Assembly (NCBI GenBank): GCA_031002005.1
Contig: JARYHS010006964.1
Coordinates: 248,001 to 312,000, forward strand
Direction of reading: 5' to 3'
DNA from: Vandiemenella viatica
Lineage: Eukaryota; Arthropoda; Insecta; Orthoptera; Morabidae
DNA length: 64,000 nt
Part shown: in pieces, positions 39,325-60,860 of the stretch
Numbering within the stretch: position 1 is the stretch's first letter
Layout of the letters: each line of letters starts with the position of its first letter
Program-made: the position numbers and the translations under genes
The notes under the pieces: generated by a model
Databases searched by the model: none
Told to the model about the DNA's origin: nothing
Seen by the model: only the letters and a program-made list of their open reading frames with translations

Positions 39325-41396
39325 AAGCACGGAGGGGGTCGTTCATTTAGACATCCGCGTACTGAAATGTTTAGATGCTGATAACTGAATCTAAAGTACA
39401 CACTCATTAGCAGTAATGAGAGAAGCAAGTATGATGCAGTTGCAGGACACATTCTGTTGTATGGCCTATCAGCAACCAGTTTTGTAAGCACATATTAGAT
39501 ACATCACTAGAAGACTTTTCTGTCTCTCCCCATGGCAAAACTGCAATGTAAAATGAATCATAGCTTGAAGGAAAACAGGTGCATTCTTGTGAGTAAAAGG
39601 AAAGATAGAGCTGCACTATTTGTTTTTAGAATCCCTAACACAATAAAGGAGGAATTTTGATAGTTGTGTTTGATCATATGAGCTATGCCAGGAACGCTCC
39701 GTGGTTCGGATTCCACGTTAAACTGTAGGTCCCAGAGGAAAGGAACTGGACGTCCTATCTCTGATACAATGGCTTAGTATGCCTCCTTCGGGAGGATCCA
39801 CCAACCTTCGGGTTCTGGACTGAGTTAAGTTTTTAAACACAATTATAAATGAATACGGTGACTGTTAATGTAATAAGGGCTGATGAAGCTATAAAGCCCT
39901 GATAGAAACATTTAAATAGTTTAAGAAGCTCTCAAACCACATAGAAGAATGATCTTAGGTTAAACTGAAATATACACATTTTATCAGTGTGATAAATGTG
40001 CTAACCAAAAGCTGAATGACTCTGCAATACAGCAATAACATAAAATACCTGAATGTGACACTTGAGAGAAATCTCACTTCTGAAAACCACTGCTGCAAAA
40101 TAAAGACAAAAGTATCTGTACAAAATAACATCTTAAGCAAACTGAGGCACAAACCTCAGTAACTTCCTCACGTTTGCTTGAGAACTGTGCTACTCTGTGA
40201 CGGTGTGTACAAGTCCTGAGTGGTATAAATGAAGACACGCTAAAAGAGTTGATGCTGGGCTCCGAAGAATATGCCTACACATCAGAGGATATCTGAGACA
40301 GTTATCCAGGGAAATGGTGGAATAATTGTCTAGCAGTACCCTTACAGATATAGGTAGCTACTAACACCATTGAACTCAAAGTGGAAGCTTCTTACACACA
40401 TCAATGCCACAGAAAGGTATACCAAGCACTGAAAGAATGTTAGCCTAAAAAAAACAGTAATCGGATTAATTTTAAAGGTCTGCCATACCATTCTGAACAA
40501 CCCTGGCTGGCCGATACAATAATCTCTATAAAGATTTCGAGAAGCCATTAATAGCTAAATAGACTTTTGTTTCTAGGGGATACTTCTCATTTCTTATAAC
40601 TTTAAGCCCCATTGATATTGATGTTAGTAGAGATGGAAAAACACAGGGAGTCAGGAACTGAAAGGATGTAAGCCATGGTAGTTTTAAAGGAACTATCCTG
40701 GCATTTGTATGGCGTAATTTCAACCATTAAAACCAAAAACTATAACTCACCTTCCTGAATGGGGATACTTCGGAGAGCAAGCAGAAACCATAGCGAGGCC
40801 TAACCATGGTATATTTTTGTTATGTCAATAGGCTGGAATCAACACATCCCAATCAGACCGTCTATTGTCAGTTACAAAAGCAACTAGATACAAAATAATT
40901 TATCTACAGTTGCTATTGATGCCAAAAATGAGAACTATAAAAAAATTCAATAATAGCAAACTCTTTACTGTACTATGCCCAGATAATAGTATAAAAACTT
41001 TTATGTGCCACAGTGGGACTATCACATTGTTGCTATTTTAATACACTAACCATGGACAGAATCATGTTATAAGTCAGCTAGTTAAACAGAAGCAAAACTG
41101 ACCCTGTAAAATAAGAGTACGAGAATGAATAAGAAGTTTGGCTATTACATATTCCTCCAAGTTTTATATCTGCCATTCTAATCCAGCTTTATAGCACATT
41201 TCCTTAGATGCCAAGGCACTCCAATTACCTATTATACTTATTTAAAGCAAATACCACCAACAGTAAAAGAAGTTTTTGAATTTGGCCTAATGTTTTCTCT
41301 ATAAAGAATATTTTACTCTAACTTATCTGAAAGCAAACAGACCTTTTTCTTTTACATCAACTCATCACATTTAGGATGTAACAGGCAGTCTGTTAA
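39325..41396. other. Non-coding right part of copy A, with a possible SINE-like fragment
   Basis: No gene recognised. About 39680-39830 holds ccgtggttcggattccacg (box-B-like core GGTTCGGATTCC), then cctccttcgggagg and accttcgggttctgg, as in some insect short interspersed repeats; copy B has it at about 56480-56625. The SINE idea rests on these motifs only. Confidence 0.3.
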
Positions 41397-42396
41397 NNNN
41401 NNNNNNNNNNNNNNNNNNNNNNNNNNNNNNNNNNNNNNNNNNNNNNNNNNNNNNNNNNNNNNNNNNNNNNNNNNNNNNNNNNNNNNNNNNNNNNNNNNNN
41501 NNNNNNNNNNNNNNNNNNNNNNNNNNNNNNNNNNNNNNNNNNNNNNNNNNNNNNNNNNNNNNNNNNNNNNNNNNNNNNNNNNNNNNNNNNNNNNNNNNNN
41601 NNNNNNNNNNNNNNNNNNNNNNNNNNNNNNNNNNNNNNNNNNNNNNNNNNNNNNNNNNNNNNNNNNNNNNNNNNNNNNNNNNNNNNNNNNNNNNNNNNNN
41701 NNNNNNNNNNNNNNNNNNNNNNNNNNNNNNNNNNNNNNNNNNNNNNNNNNNNNNNNNNNNNNNNNNNNNNNNNNNNNNNNNNNNNNNNNNNNNNNNNNNN
41801 NNNNNNNNNNNNNNNNNNNNNNNNNNNNNNNNNNNNNNNNNNNNNNNNNNNNNNNNNNNNNNNNNNNNNNNNNNNNNNNNNNNNNNNNNNNNNNNNNNNN
41901 NNNNNNNNNNNNNNNNNNNNNNNNNNNNNNNNNNNNNNNNNNNNNNNNNNNNNNNNNNNNNNNNNNNNNNNNNNNNNNNNNNNNNNNNNNNNNNNNNNNN
42001 NNNNNNNNNNNNNNNNNNNNNNNNNNNNNNNNNNNNNNNNNNNNNNNNNNNNNNNNNNNNNNNNNNNNNNNNNNNNNNNNNNNNNNNNNNNNNNNNNNNN
42101 NNNNNNNNNNNNNNNNNNNNNNNNNNNNNNNNNNNNNNNNNNNNNNNNNNNNNNNNNNNNNNNNNNNNNNNNNNNNNNNNNNNNNNNNNNNNNNNNNNNN
42201 NNNNNNNNNNNNNNNNNNNNNNNNNNNNNNNNNNNNNNNNNNNNNNNNNNNNNNNNNNNNNNNNNNNNNNNNNNNNNNNNNNNNNNNNNNNNNNNNNNNN
42301 NNNNNNNNNNNNNNNNNNNNNNNNNNNNNNNNNNNNNNNNNNNNNNNNNNNNNNNNNNNNNNNNNNNNNNNNNNNNNNNNNNNNNNNNNNNNNNNN
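41397..42396. other. Assembly gap of exactly 1000 N
   Basis: A placeholder gap lying precisely between the end of copy A and the start of copy B, so the true junction of the direct duplication is unseen. Confidence 0.99.
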
Positions 42397-45300
42397 TAGA
42401 TAGTTCCTGATTTAATACTATCATGAAATATTAGCTCAGCATGGAATAGTAAGCTAGCAGCAGATTACCTCAGTGTAGCGATGTTGTGAGTCGAAGGTGT
42501 AGGCGCGACTAGCGGACTTGTGTCGTCGCCATGATGGCTAGCACTCGGCGCTAATGGAGGGGGTAAGCTAGCTCCCAATTAGCTAGTTAGGATTTTAGTA
42601 CAAGCAAGTGTTCTTACTGGCTACTAGTGATGTCATTGAGGTCCTAAGGGTAGGGGGAAAGGCTTAACGCGCAAGTTGGTAGCTGACGGCAGCTTCCCAT
42701 GACCTTGACTACCGGTTTAACTCTCACGCTTAACCATGCAGTGGTAGGATGCAAGTATCGGATTCCATGAGGACTGCAGTTGATAAGACTCGGCAGAGCA
42801 TCCGGTCCTTATGTTACAAACTGTGAAACAGCACTGGGCTGGTCTTGACTGCTACGAATGAAATGAAATAAAGATTTTGTATTATCCCTGAATCCCTGAA
42901 AGGCGAGCATGCGACATGGGAAGTTGCAGCTAAAGAAGTGGAAACGAATGGTACGTACATTACCAATACGACTGGTAAAAGTAGATTATCTTCATTTCCA
43001 TATCAAAATAATGCTCCAAATTAAGAGTACTGCATACAATTCTTATATCTATTGCTTTAAATTATTAAAGTTTTTTAAAATTAAAAACAAAGAAGATGTA
43101 TGACTTAGTACTTATAAATGTTACTTTTTTAATCGATATATTTCAGACAATATTTACATTACTCAGATCATGCCATATTTGATGTTAAGAAATATTTGGA
43201 TAAATAGTTTTGCAATTCCTTGGCTTTCGATACATCATCAGGCCAAGAGATTTCATCTACTTGAATTGGCTGCAGAGAGTCAGATTTGTCCTGATCATTG
43301 TTGAAATTACTTATTGCATACACTTTTCCTTCTCTCTACCAATTAAGTTGTTCAGGATGTACACAACCCTCACAATGTTGATCACTAATTACATTATTTT
43401 GCATGTTATTGCAGTTAGTAAAATTTAGAATTTCCCCACCTCATCACAGGTAAGTGGTACACATCCGAAGGGAGTGTAATTGCAGCAGGGCCGTCACCAT
43501 CACATCTAATGAATGCACCTGTTGAATGTCCTGGAACTGAATTCCTTCTTAATTTACATCAATATTGCACTCTGCCCTCTAATTGGCAACAGCACATTTC
43601 TGAAGGAAATAAGTACTTTATTATTGTTTACTTGATTTTATTCTTACATTCGGGAACATAAATCCTTAAGTTACGTTTTATAATGGGTATATTTAAATAA
43701 TGATTTCAAAACTATTTCATATGCCATACTTTCTCCTCTCTACCAAAAACCTAAGATATTTCCAATAAATGTTTGCTATACATCAAATTTTTTAATCTTC
43801 AAATCAAAATGGTTTAGCAGGGTCCAATAATTGCAAATCATCTTATCTTAAAGTAATCAGTAATCTTACTTCCTCTGAGATCTCCTCTTGTTCGTTCCCT
43901 TCTTTTTTATTATCAGGGAAATATCTCAGATAACTCCATGACCAGTTCCCTGGGCATCCTTTAAAAACCTTTCATCTTTTTTTTTCTGGTGACAGCAAAT
44001 AAATGGTTAATGTACTTAATTTTCATGCATTACAGGATGCACCCAAAATTTCTTCCATTTAAGTCTTCTCAAGAAACACAATTTAACAACATTACAATTT
44101 CGAAAAGCATGCCTTGTAATTCACAAGCACACTAAAGTTTTTAAGTTCAATATAACTAACAGGAGAATTGAGAAGAAAAAGAACATGCCACACCACTATC
44201 TTCCAACAGCTGTAACGATGAAGGTTTGCAGTTCAATCAATGGTTGAGGGCCTAACTCTGTAGACAAGATTCAAGGGGAACTGCTGCAGCTTTTTAACAC
44301 CTATAGCCAGCGAAAATATACGAGTGCTTTTATATATGTAAAAAAAATGCTGGTTTATTTTATAGAAGACTGAGATAATTATGGTAAACAGGTGGCTGAA
44401 ATAAGGATCACTCATACATTCTTATTCACACAAGGAAATTCTCAGAAATTTTTAATGCATAGAATGTGTTTCGTTATTTATTTTATAAATCTGAGACCTG
44501 AACAAATATGGATAAGTAAAAAATAACTGTAGAAAGTTATACTATCAGGGAACACATCTACCTACACACTGGAAAAAGATAAATAAGACTCAATTGATAT
44601 ATGATGTTTTACTAGCAGAATATTCATGAAACTATAAATAAAATTGAGATGTAGTCAATAAATATGGTGATAACTGTTATACTAATTAATGTATACAATT
44701 AGAAATAGTAAAAACACATTTGCAACGGTACATTAAAGATATTACTCCATCAAAGATTAATCAAATTCTAAGTAAGATAATTCTGACATTGAAGCAACAA
44801 CTTTACATAGACCAGAAAAGAGACTATTTAATTAAAATGAGAGGCTTCATAACATGATTTCTCCATACCAATATATAATTTTTAAGAAATGTTAAAATGC
44901 ACCAACAAATCCAGCAGTAAATTATTGTAATATAATGATAAAATGTTTAATAATTCTGTCAGCATTAAGAACAGATCATGTTTATAATCACAGTATAAAT
45001 GAAATATTTGCAGTGAAGTTTCATTTATCATGAGACCATTACAATGCATTCCTAAAAGCCTTGTGGGACATTCATACAAGAATACAGTAGATTAACAGAG
45101 TTAATTATTGCTGACAAATATAGATCACATTAATAATACCTTTCTTCAGACAGTTAATGATTCAATGGAGATTTGTGAGATCAGTATTTATTTCATGTAT
45201 CAAATAAAATTATCATGAATATCTCTCAGTATGCCAGATAAACAGGTAAGATTATTAAAGTGTTTTTCTGGCTGCCTACTGTACAATTGTTTTCACTAGA

Positions 45301-46147
45301 GGTTAGAGAATTTTTTTATGTAAGCCTTACACCAAAAAAAATGATGATTTAACAATCAATTAGTGCAAGACATGTAAAAAATTGATGCTTTGCTTATAGG
45401 CTTACAATAATCACAATAAAATTGATGAACAACATAATGATCTCAATATAGGTACAATATTTTTGAAATAACTGCAAATTAAAACTAGAAATGAAATTAT
45501 TCAGTAATAGTTAAATAATTATTTACAAAGTTTATCTTTGAAATATATATGTGATAAAATTAAATACTCTATAGATCTGATAACTATCCAAAAGAGCTTA
45601 GATATTGTCATCATTTATTTTGTCAAAATTTTATATCTCTAAAATATCATCTTACTATTACATCTAGCTCAGAACTGGTGAGAAGTGGAACGTTCCTGAC
45701 AGACTATTAAGAAAATGGTTACTTCGATAACCTTGGAAAATTAAAACACTACATACACAGAATTATACAACTAGTATAAAAAAAAACATTAATAATTATT
45801 CCATAAAACACCTGCTAAGGTAATAAATATTTATATGACATAACTGAAATTTAACTTAATTGACAAGATACACATACAAATAAAACGTTTGCCATATACA
45901 ACATTATAAATTAGGATATCACCAAAAGAAATATACTATCAACTTTTAAAACTTGTGTACACTACAAGAGGATTCACAAAAACAAAAAATGCAGGTTAAA
46001 CTCAATGAATGCATTAATAACTTCAAAAACCTTGAGAGTACTCAAAAACATTTACCACAAAATTCACAAGCAAAAGAACATATTATGACTTAATAAATTA
46101 ACACATTCTATGATCCCCAGGCCACACAAACTATTTACTGTATCCGT

Positions 46148-53121
<6,974 letters not shown>

Positions 53122-54219
53122 CTAGAAACAAAAAACTTGCATGTTAATATGTAGTGAACTTTTACTGGAGAGTAATACTAATTGACAAATGGCATATATA
53201 TTTCTAATTTCACAACTAGTTAAAAAAATCGTATGATTCATTGTAATATATAATTATACACTGTGTAAGTAACAAATTGAGCTGATACTAAAAAAAAAAG
53301 AACCTTAACATTAGTAAACTAAAGAACCCTGAGCCCAAAAAAATGTGATTTGTAGTAGAATTCCAAGATCTATATTTTATGAAAAATTCTTCTATTTCAC
53401 CTAAAGTAAACACTAATATTATCAACTAGGGAATCAGAAATTAACTAATTTATGGCAGTGATAATGTAAATTAGAGCCTACTTGTGAAATATCAACACAA
53501 ACGAGATTGAGCAAAAACATTTTTTTTGTTCCCTAAAGAACCCTGAAATGAAGTAATTAAAAGACTAACTGCCACAGCAACAAATGACATTCCCTATGTA
53601 GTAATATGTTTGGTTCTTTTATTATTAAATAAAAATGTGAATACCAAAAGAAAACTATGAAATCAGATTTAATTTTTCGCTAACATTACATTCAAAAAAT
53701 CATAAATGAGCAGTTTTTTGTTATTTTAAAAGAGGCTTAACATTCCGAAAAATGGAGACAGTCAGTATGTAGATTTTTATTGATAGTCGCTTCATAATAG
53801 ATGTTAGGTAGACATAATTAAAAGCTAATTTGACAGTAAAAATAAATATTAGGATGCTTTTCTTTCATCTAATTTTCAGAAATGACCTGATCCCCAAACA
53901 AAATGTTTCACATACTTTATTCAATATTCAATGCATTTTATTCAATACATCCACCTTAACTGGTTTAAATATTTAGCTCTTGAGAGAAAATATATTAACA
54001 TTATAAGAAAGCTGTTCCAGAATCAGTCATCAGAGTTCATAGTTGGAAATCACTTAAACAAACCAGCAAACTAAACAGTATTAAGACAGGGATATATACT
54101 GTCGCCAACACTCTTTGTCTTGTATTAGGAAGCCATTGTTTCCAGAATATAGAGCAAGATAAATATTTAAGAGCTTTGTGTGTTTAAGATCTTTGTGTTT
54201 AATACAAAAGCTCTGGTTT

Positions 54220-55270
54220 TCTCCAGAAAATGAAAACAAATATTAATTTGCTAGTTGGAGAGGCTTCTTCAGTTATTTAATAGCTATGACAGTGACAGCT
54301 TAATAAAAGCAACAGATGAACTTATAGAATTATTCCAGGATGAAAGGCAACCTCCTCTAAGAAATATATTCATATAAGAAAGTGTCAAAATCAATTCCAA
54401 TTCCCCTGTAAAAATTAGACATATCAAACAAAAATAAACAAGAAATGCATTAAAAGCCAAGATGAAAGTTCTATGACTCATAGGGAAACAAATTTCTAGT
54501 AAAAAAGCATTTTCTTTCTATGTAATCCCCTATAGCTTAATTCACTATGTCCAACATTCTTCCAATGAATGGATTTAATTCCTAATGTGACATTCTTGTT
54601 GGTGTTAAAAATATCAATCTAAGTCTGCTAACACAATATTTGATTAGAAATGCTTTCTACTTATAAATATATTTTCTTTGAAACTGCATGGAAGTCAGGG
54701 CTGCAAAAATTTATTAAATGTGATGGATGTTCCAATTTGTACTAACCACCCCTTAGTTTCTCAATAAAGTACTCTCTGAGGCAGGTACAATGTTCTACTC
54801 AAAGAAATTTTTTTTCTTGTCTTTCTCATGGTTCCAAAGATTTACTACATGTCAATTGTTGTTTTCAGATTTTCAAATAATTTCCTTCGCATTCCAAATA
54901 CATAATGGCCCTAACCTTCCTGACAGATGCAATGAACTTTGCACCTAAAATTTTTTTTTCTTTTTTTTCTCCAGATCAACTGGCTTCCAACCATTATGGA
55001 GCTTTGTGAATTTTTACCTGCTGATCAATCCTTGTTTGGTGCATATCGACAGATTGCATGTTCTGGCCTAAGCTCTTTCAATGTTGAATTCTGTCACAGA
55101 ATAAAACAATCACAAAGTGCTCAATCAGAAATGAACAGTGCCAGACTGAACATTGAAGCACTGGAGATGGCAAAATGAGAAGACGAAAAACTTCAAAGTT
55201 GTGTATTGAATAATACTTTGTTCCTGGGGAGAGGTGTTGGACCCTCATCTCTAGTAACAAAATGAAGTAC
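54220..55270 (+). pseudogene. Host-gene fragment in two exon-like pieces (copy B)
   Basis: Counterpart of 36395-37460. Piece one loses about 40 bp after CCTCCTCTAAG (near 54360) and runs straight into aaatatattc. Piece two starts after the acceptor at 54975 and carries the same TGA after LNIEALEMAK, so that nonsense change predates the A/B duplication. Parent gene not recognised. Confidence 0.4.
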
Positions 55271-58193
55271 AAAAGTGATTGGATCCTTGTTACAATGGTC
55301 TCTATATTACTAAGAACTTAGGAATTTCATTTTCAAATTTGCATTTAACAAATTTGGCCTCCATTTTTATGCCAAGCTTTAAATAGTGATTTAATTTTTG
55401 ATATAAAATGTACAGTACACTTCTAGCTGATATGTCTATCACCTCAGCCATATGAAACATTTTTAACTATAGGTTGTCTAATACTATAATGTTGCACATT
55501 CTTTAAATACATAGTTGGCCAACCTCAGTTGTTACCAGACCTATTCTGTAAGTTCAGATGAAGTTCTGTTAGTAATGAGGCAACCTAAACAAAGAGTTTC
55601 AAGATACAATATTTCTAGGAGAAATACAAAGGGAGCTATTTTTAACCATTTAAATGAAATTACTTAAGAGACCCTGAAGAAAATAGACATTCGTTGTTGA
55701 CAAATGTGTATGAACCTCATGAAAAAATAAACTCTTCAGCAACAATCACTAATTCATCAGCCTCCAAAATATCAGATGTTGTCCAGGTAACCCAAGAATG
55801 CCCCTCCTCAGGCAGTGTGCTTTCTCCTGCACTTCACTAAAAAATCAACATCAGGTCAACTGCTGTGATAGACATGCTATAACTGCTTAGTTTATAATGT
55901 ATGGAATAGCCAAGAATGTGAGATAAGACCAATATTTTTTTTTAGATTGTTATAATTAAAAAGCATGAATCTGAGGAAAGTGTTTCAGTGGTACCTATCT
56001 CATAGACCATTCTGGCCCTTTTAGTAAAGCCATATATAAGAGTCATGAGTCTACAAGAAAAGGCGCCAGGTTCCAGCACGATTTGTGTTTGTGAGAGGAT
56101 AAATGAAGCAATCTGTAAGCACGGAGGGGGTCGTTCATTTAGACATCCGCGTACTGAAATGTTTAGATGCTGATAACTGAATCTAAAGTACACACTCGTT
56201 AGCAGTAATGATAGAAGCAAGTAATGATGCAGTTGCAGGACACATTCTGTTGTATGGCCTATCAGCAACCAGTTTTGTAAGCACATATTAGATACATCAC
56301 TAGAAGACTTTTCTGTCTCTCCCCATGGCAAAACTGCATTGTAAAATGAATCAATAGCTTGAAGGAAAACAGGTGCATTCTTGTGAGTAAAAGGAAAGAA
56401 TAAGCTGCACTATTTGTTTTTAGAATCCCTAACACAATAAAGGAGGAATTTTGATAGTTGTGTTTGATCATATGAGCTATGCCAGAACGCTCCGTGGTTC
56501 GGATTCCACGTTAAACTGTAGGTCCCAGAGGAAAGGAACTGGACGTCCTATCTCTGATACAATGGCTTAGTATGCCTCCTTCGGGAGGATCCAACCAACC
56601 TTCGGGTTCTGGACTGAGTTAAGTTTTTAACACAATTATAAATGAATAAGGTGACTGTTAATGTAATAAGGGCTGATGAAGCTATAAAGCCCTGATAGAA
56701 ACATTTAAATAGTTTAAGAAGCTCTCAAACCACATAGAAGAATGATCTTAGGTTAAACTGAAATATACACATTTTATCAGTGTGATAAATGTGCTAACCA
56801 AAAGCTGAATGACTCTGCAATACAGCAATAACATAAAATACCTGAATGTGACACTTGAGAGAAATCTCACTTCTGAAAACCACTGCTGCAAAATAAAGAC
56901 AAAAGTATCTGTACAAAATAACATCTTAAGCAAACTGAGGCACAAACCTCAGTAACTTCCTCACGTTTGCTTGAGAACTGTGCTACTCTGTGACGGTGTG
57001 TACAAGTCCTGAGTGGTATAAATGAAGACACGCTAAAAGAGTTGATGCTGGGCTCCGAAGAATATGCCTACACATCAGAGGATATCTGAGACAGTTATCC
57101 AGGGAAATGGTGGAATAATTGTCTAGCAGTACCCTACAGATATAGGTAGCTACTAACACCACTGAACTCAAAGTGGAAGCTTCTTACACACATAAATGCC
57201 ACAGAAAGGTACACCAAGCACTGAAAGAATGTTAGCCTAAAAAAAACAGTAATTGGATTAATTTTAAAGGTCTGCCATACTGTTCTGAACAACCCTGGCT
57301 GGCCGATACAATAATCTCTATAAAGATTTCGAGAAGCCATTAATAGCTAAATAGACTTTTGTTTCTTGGGGATACTTCTCATTTCTTACAACTTTAAGCC
57401 CCATTGATATTGATGTTAGTAGAGATGGAAAAACACAGGGAGTCAGGAACTGAAAGGATGTAAGCCATGGTAGTTTTAAAGGAACTATCCTGGCATTTGT
57501 ATGGCGTAATTTCAACCATTTAAAACCAAAACTATAACTCACCTTCCTGAATGGGGATACTTCAGAGAGCAAGCAGAAACCATAGCGAGGCCTAACCCAT
57601 GGTATATTTTTTGTTATGTCAATAGGCTGGAATCAACACATCCCAATCAGACCGTCTATTGTCAGTTACAAAGCAACTAGATACAAAATAATTTATCTAC
57701 AGTTGCTATTGATGCCAAAAATGAGAACTATAAAAAATTCAATAATAGCAAACTCTTTACTGTACTATGCCCAGATAATAGTATAAAACTTTTATGTGCC
57801 ACAGTGGGACTATCACATTGTTGCTATTTTAATACACTAACCATGGACAGAATCATGTTATAAGTCAGCTAGTTAACAGAAGTAAAACTGACCCTGTAAA
57901 ATAAGAGTACGAGAATGAATAAGAAGTTTGGCTATTACATATTCCTCCAAGTTTTATATCTGCCATTCTAATCCAGCTTTATAGCACATTTTCCTTAGAT
58001 GCCAAGGCACTCCAATTACCTATTATACTTATTTAAAGCAAATACCACCAACAGTAAAAGAAGTTTTTGAATTTTGCCTAATGTTTTCTCTATAAAGAAT
58101 ATTTTACTCTAACTTATCTGAAAGCAAACAGACCTTTTTCTTTTACATCAACTCATCACATTTAGGATGTAACAGGCAGTCTGTTAATTAGGA

Positions 58194-58560
58194 ATTAAAT
58201 GAGGTGTTTTGGTATTTTATTCAGTGAATATTGTAAGTTGCTTGAAGCAAACAATCGGACAGTGCCTACGTGAGGGATTCTACTGACTCGCCAGGCTTCT
58301 GCAGTGCGAAGCATTCATGCTTCTGAAATACGGTCGCTCAAGCATAAGTACCCTGGCGTGGCATGGTCCCGGCCTATTTGCGATTGTCAATTCTGCCAGC
58401 AACCATATAGGACACAAGACGTATGTCTTATTTGTGCCAGTAATAATGTTTAATGGCCTATGAGAATATATTTTGTAATGTCAGGTTATATTCAGGATTT
58501 TTAGTTAGTGATTCAGTGATTCGTGTGTTAAGTGAGTAAAGCCATGTTTCTATTATATTC
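58194..58560. other. Unique sequence right of copy B
   Basis: A moderately GC-rich stretch (near 58260-58430) with no ORF or repeat that I recognise. Confidence 0.35.
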
Positions 58561-58564
58561 GGTT

Positions 58565-58800
58565 TTTTTTTTGCTTGGGCTTTACGCCTCGTCGACGGCG
58601 AGGTCATTAGAGGCGAGATGGGATTGGGGCAAGAAACGGGAAGGAATTCGGCCATGGCCTTTTAGAAGGAAGCATCCCGGCATTCGCCTGGAGTGATTTG
58701 GGGAAACCACGGAAAACCCAAATCTGGATGCCCTGACGGGGGTTCGAAACCACATCCTCCCGAATGCGAGGCCAGAATGTTGACCATTCAACCACCATGT
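58565..58800 (-). mobile_element. tRNA-derived SINE, second copy
   Basis: Same family and orientation as 120-340. The 3' part has tttacgcctcgtcgacggcg near 58580, the body has gaaggaagcatcccggcatt, and the tRNA-like head lies toward 58800, with a box B altered by one extra T (GGTTTCGAACC). A T-rich run sits at 58562-58572. Confidence 0.75.
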
Positions 58801-59819
58801 TTGGTGTGTGTTATATTAATATGAAGAAACAATCCAGTTATTAACAAGGTTAATGATATGGCTATAACTGTGCATGCTTGACATTTCCTTCTAACATAAG
58901 TTAGATGTGAGGATAATTGTACATTTAGGTTTCTATAATTAAAATATTTGTTTAAATTATCCATTGTGTCATTTAGTTACTTACAATCATAAGGTTAAAA
59001 CACAAACTATTTTAGATAATTGTGTGGAAGATTTTGTGATATATTGGCAAGGTAAAACTATTACAATTATCACCATTACAGCAGCTCGGGATCTCTCTAC
59101 AATCGGGTCACCCTGGTGACAAATACTTGTATCCTAATCCTGACAATTGTAGTATATTCTGTTATAATCTGGAATATAGCCTAAAATGCTAAGAACACTT
59201 CTAAGAACTGATCCAAATCAATAACAATGCCCACGAGTGGACTACATGGCCATATATACCCTTTTTCAATTACAACTGGTGCCAGAAGATGACTGTTATT
59301 AAAATAGTAAATATTATCCACATCATATAGTTCCACTACAAGGATAAATTATTTTGTTAAGGAATTAGTAATAGTTTAGAAAAATTTATTTTTAGGTACA
59401 GATCCTTTATGCTATATTTGCAATGGTTAATCAAGAAAAAATTATATATATGTTATTCTGAATGCACTTTTAATCATAAGGGAATGTAGTCAACATGTGA
59501 AATGACTGAGGAATTAATATGGTTAGTACAGATGTCATATTATTAATATAAAATTCAGTGAGCTCCCTGCCACTGTGGCAACTTCCCTTACATACTTATA
59601 CCTAATATATTAAGTGAATTTCAAACCAAAATTCCTTTATTGCATAAGATAAATTTTTCGGCACTTAATTCATAAATTATTAAAAAAATTAACCACCTTG
59701 GTTACAAGACAAATATTATGTCATTTATGAATGTAATAAGATATTAAAATATTGTCTCTTATTAATATGAATGGAGTATGCATTTTACTACCAATTAATT
59801 ATTCCAATTTTTTTCCTGT
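58801..59819. other. AT-rich non-coding stretch
   Basis: No gene, repeat or structured RNA recognised. Confidence 0.35.
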
Positions 59820-60540
59820 ATAAGTGTTAACTTTCAATTACTTCAGAGTTTTTGGTAAATTATTCATCATTTCCCTTCGTAATTTACTGAAATCCTCGAC
59901 TCCCTTATTGAGACGACAAAATTTTCCAAAACCATTATACCTGAAATCGAACTTTCCCATTCCTCTTAATTCTAAAATATATATTTTACCATGGCCAATT
60001 AAATATATCTTATACACTCACGCTACTCTCTTCATCTTTCTCCTGTTTTCCAATGAAGACCACTTAAGCTCCTTTATGACATCAGTTACTGATTGTGGTC
60101 TGCAGTAGTTTCTAACAGCCATTCTTTGAATCCTCTCCTGTATTTGATATAATACTACATGACCATATCAAGAAATAGTCTGACCAAAGTTTTGTAACCA
60201 TTTCCCTCACTTCTCTAGTACATTCCCTAGTCATTCTCTCCATTAAGTTAAGTATTTTTAAATCATTTCCTAAGACCTATCCAATTTGTCTAGCCATATG
60301 GAGTTTGTTATTAAATATTATGCCAAGTCTTCAACAAGCAAATCATTCCCTATCTAATAATCATAATAAACCTTTAGTTTTTTCATCTGTGTAATTACTG
60401 CCTCATATATTCTATCACCTATCATCTGATCCCTCCAAATTTATCTCATTTATTTTATAAGTAAATATTTTTTGATTAATTCCCCACACGATTGTACCCC
60501 ATTTCCAACTCTTATGCAAAATTACAATACTATGCATCCC
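59820..60540 (-). pseudogene. Decayed CR1-like retrotransposon, RT C-terminal part
   Basis: On the minus strand, reading from 60540 downward, successive frames give KIFTYKINEINLEGSDD, LGIIFNNKLHMARQI, LMERMTRECTREVREM, IQERIQRMAVRNYCRPQSV and TDVIKELKWSSLENRRKM. After a TGA come VYKIYLIGHGKIYILEL and NNLPKTLK. This follows the order of the post-catalytic RT region of CR1/L2-type LINEs (YLGV-type strand, QRRAARF-type motif, L-W-x-S-L-x-x-RR motif). Many stops and frameshifts make it much older than the elements at 4290 and 8340. Each piece is short; the shared order is what convinces me. Confidence 0.6.
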
Positions 60541-60860
60541 ATAATACATTGGCAAGTAACAACTTGACCTGGAAATTCACTAATTTCCCTCTACTAATGA
60601 TCTATCTTAAATTAAAAATACAGAGTTTTAACAACAGAAATAACCATATTAGTACATATTATTCTTATAGCTAAAAATGTGACTTTTTCCTACAAAAAAT
60701 AGTCCTCTCCTTGCTAATATGATAATGTCCTTGATATTTTAAATGTAATTATTAGAAATTTCTACAACTGGATGATATTAGTCGCCAAGGCTGATTTGTG
60801 ATGGGTGCCAAATGATGCTAAGTCAACACCAGACAGAATATGGCTTTGCTTTATTCTTAC

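Noticed and set aside
41393..42424. Open frame across the second N-run
   Set aside because: Placeholder sequence only.
43210..43428. 72-codon hydrophobic frame repeated at 19162-19380 and in part near 26260-26430
   Set aside because: It is the antisense of a more protein-like remnant and looks like a by-product.
59824..60108. 94-codon plus-strand gene
   Set aside because: The minus strand carries retrotransposon motifs over the same bases, and the plus frame has no recognisable domain.
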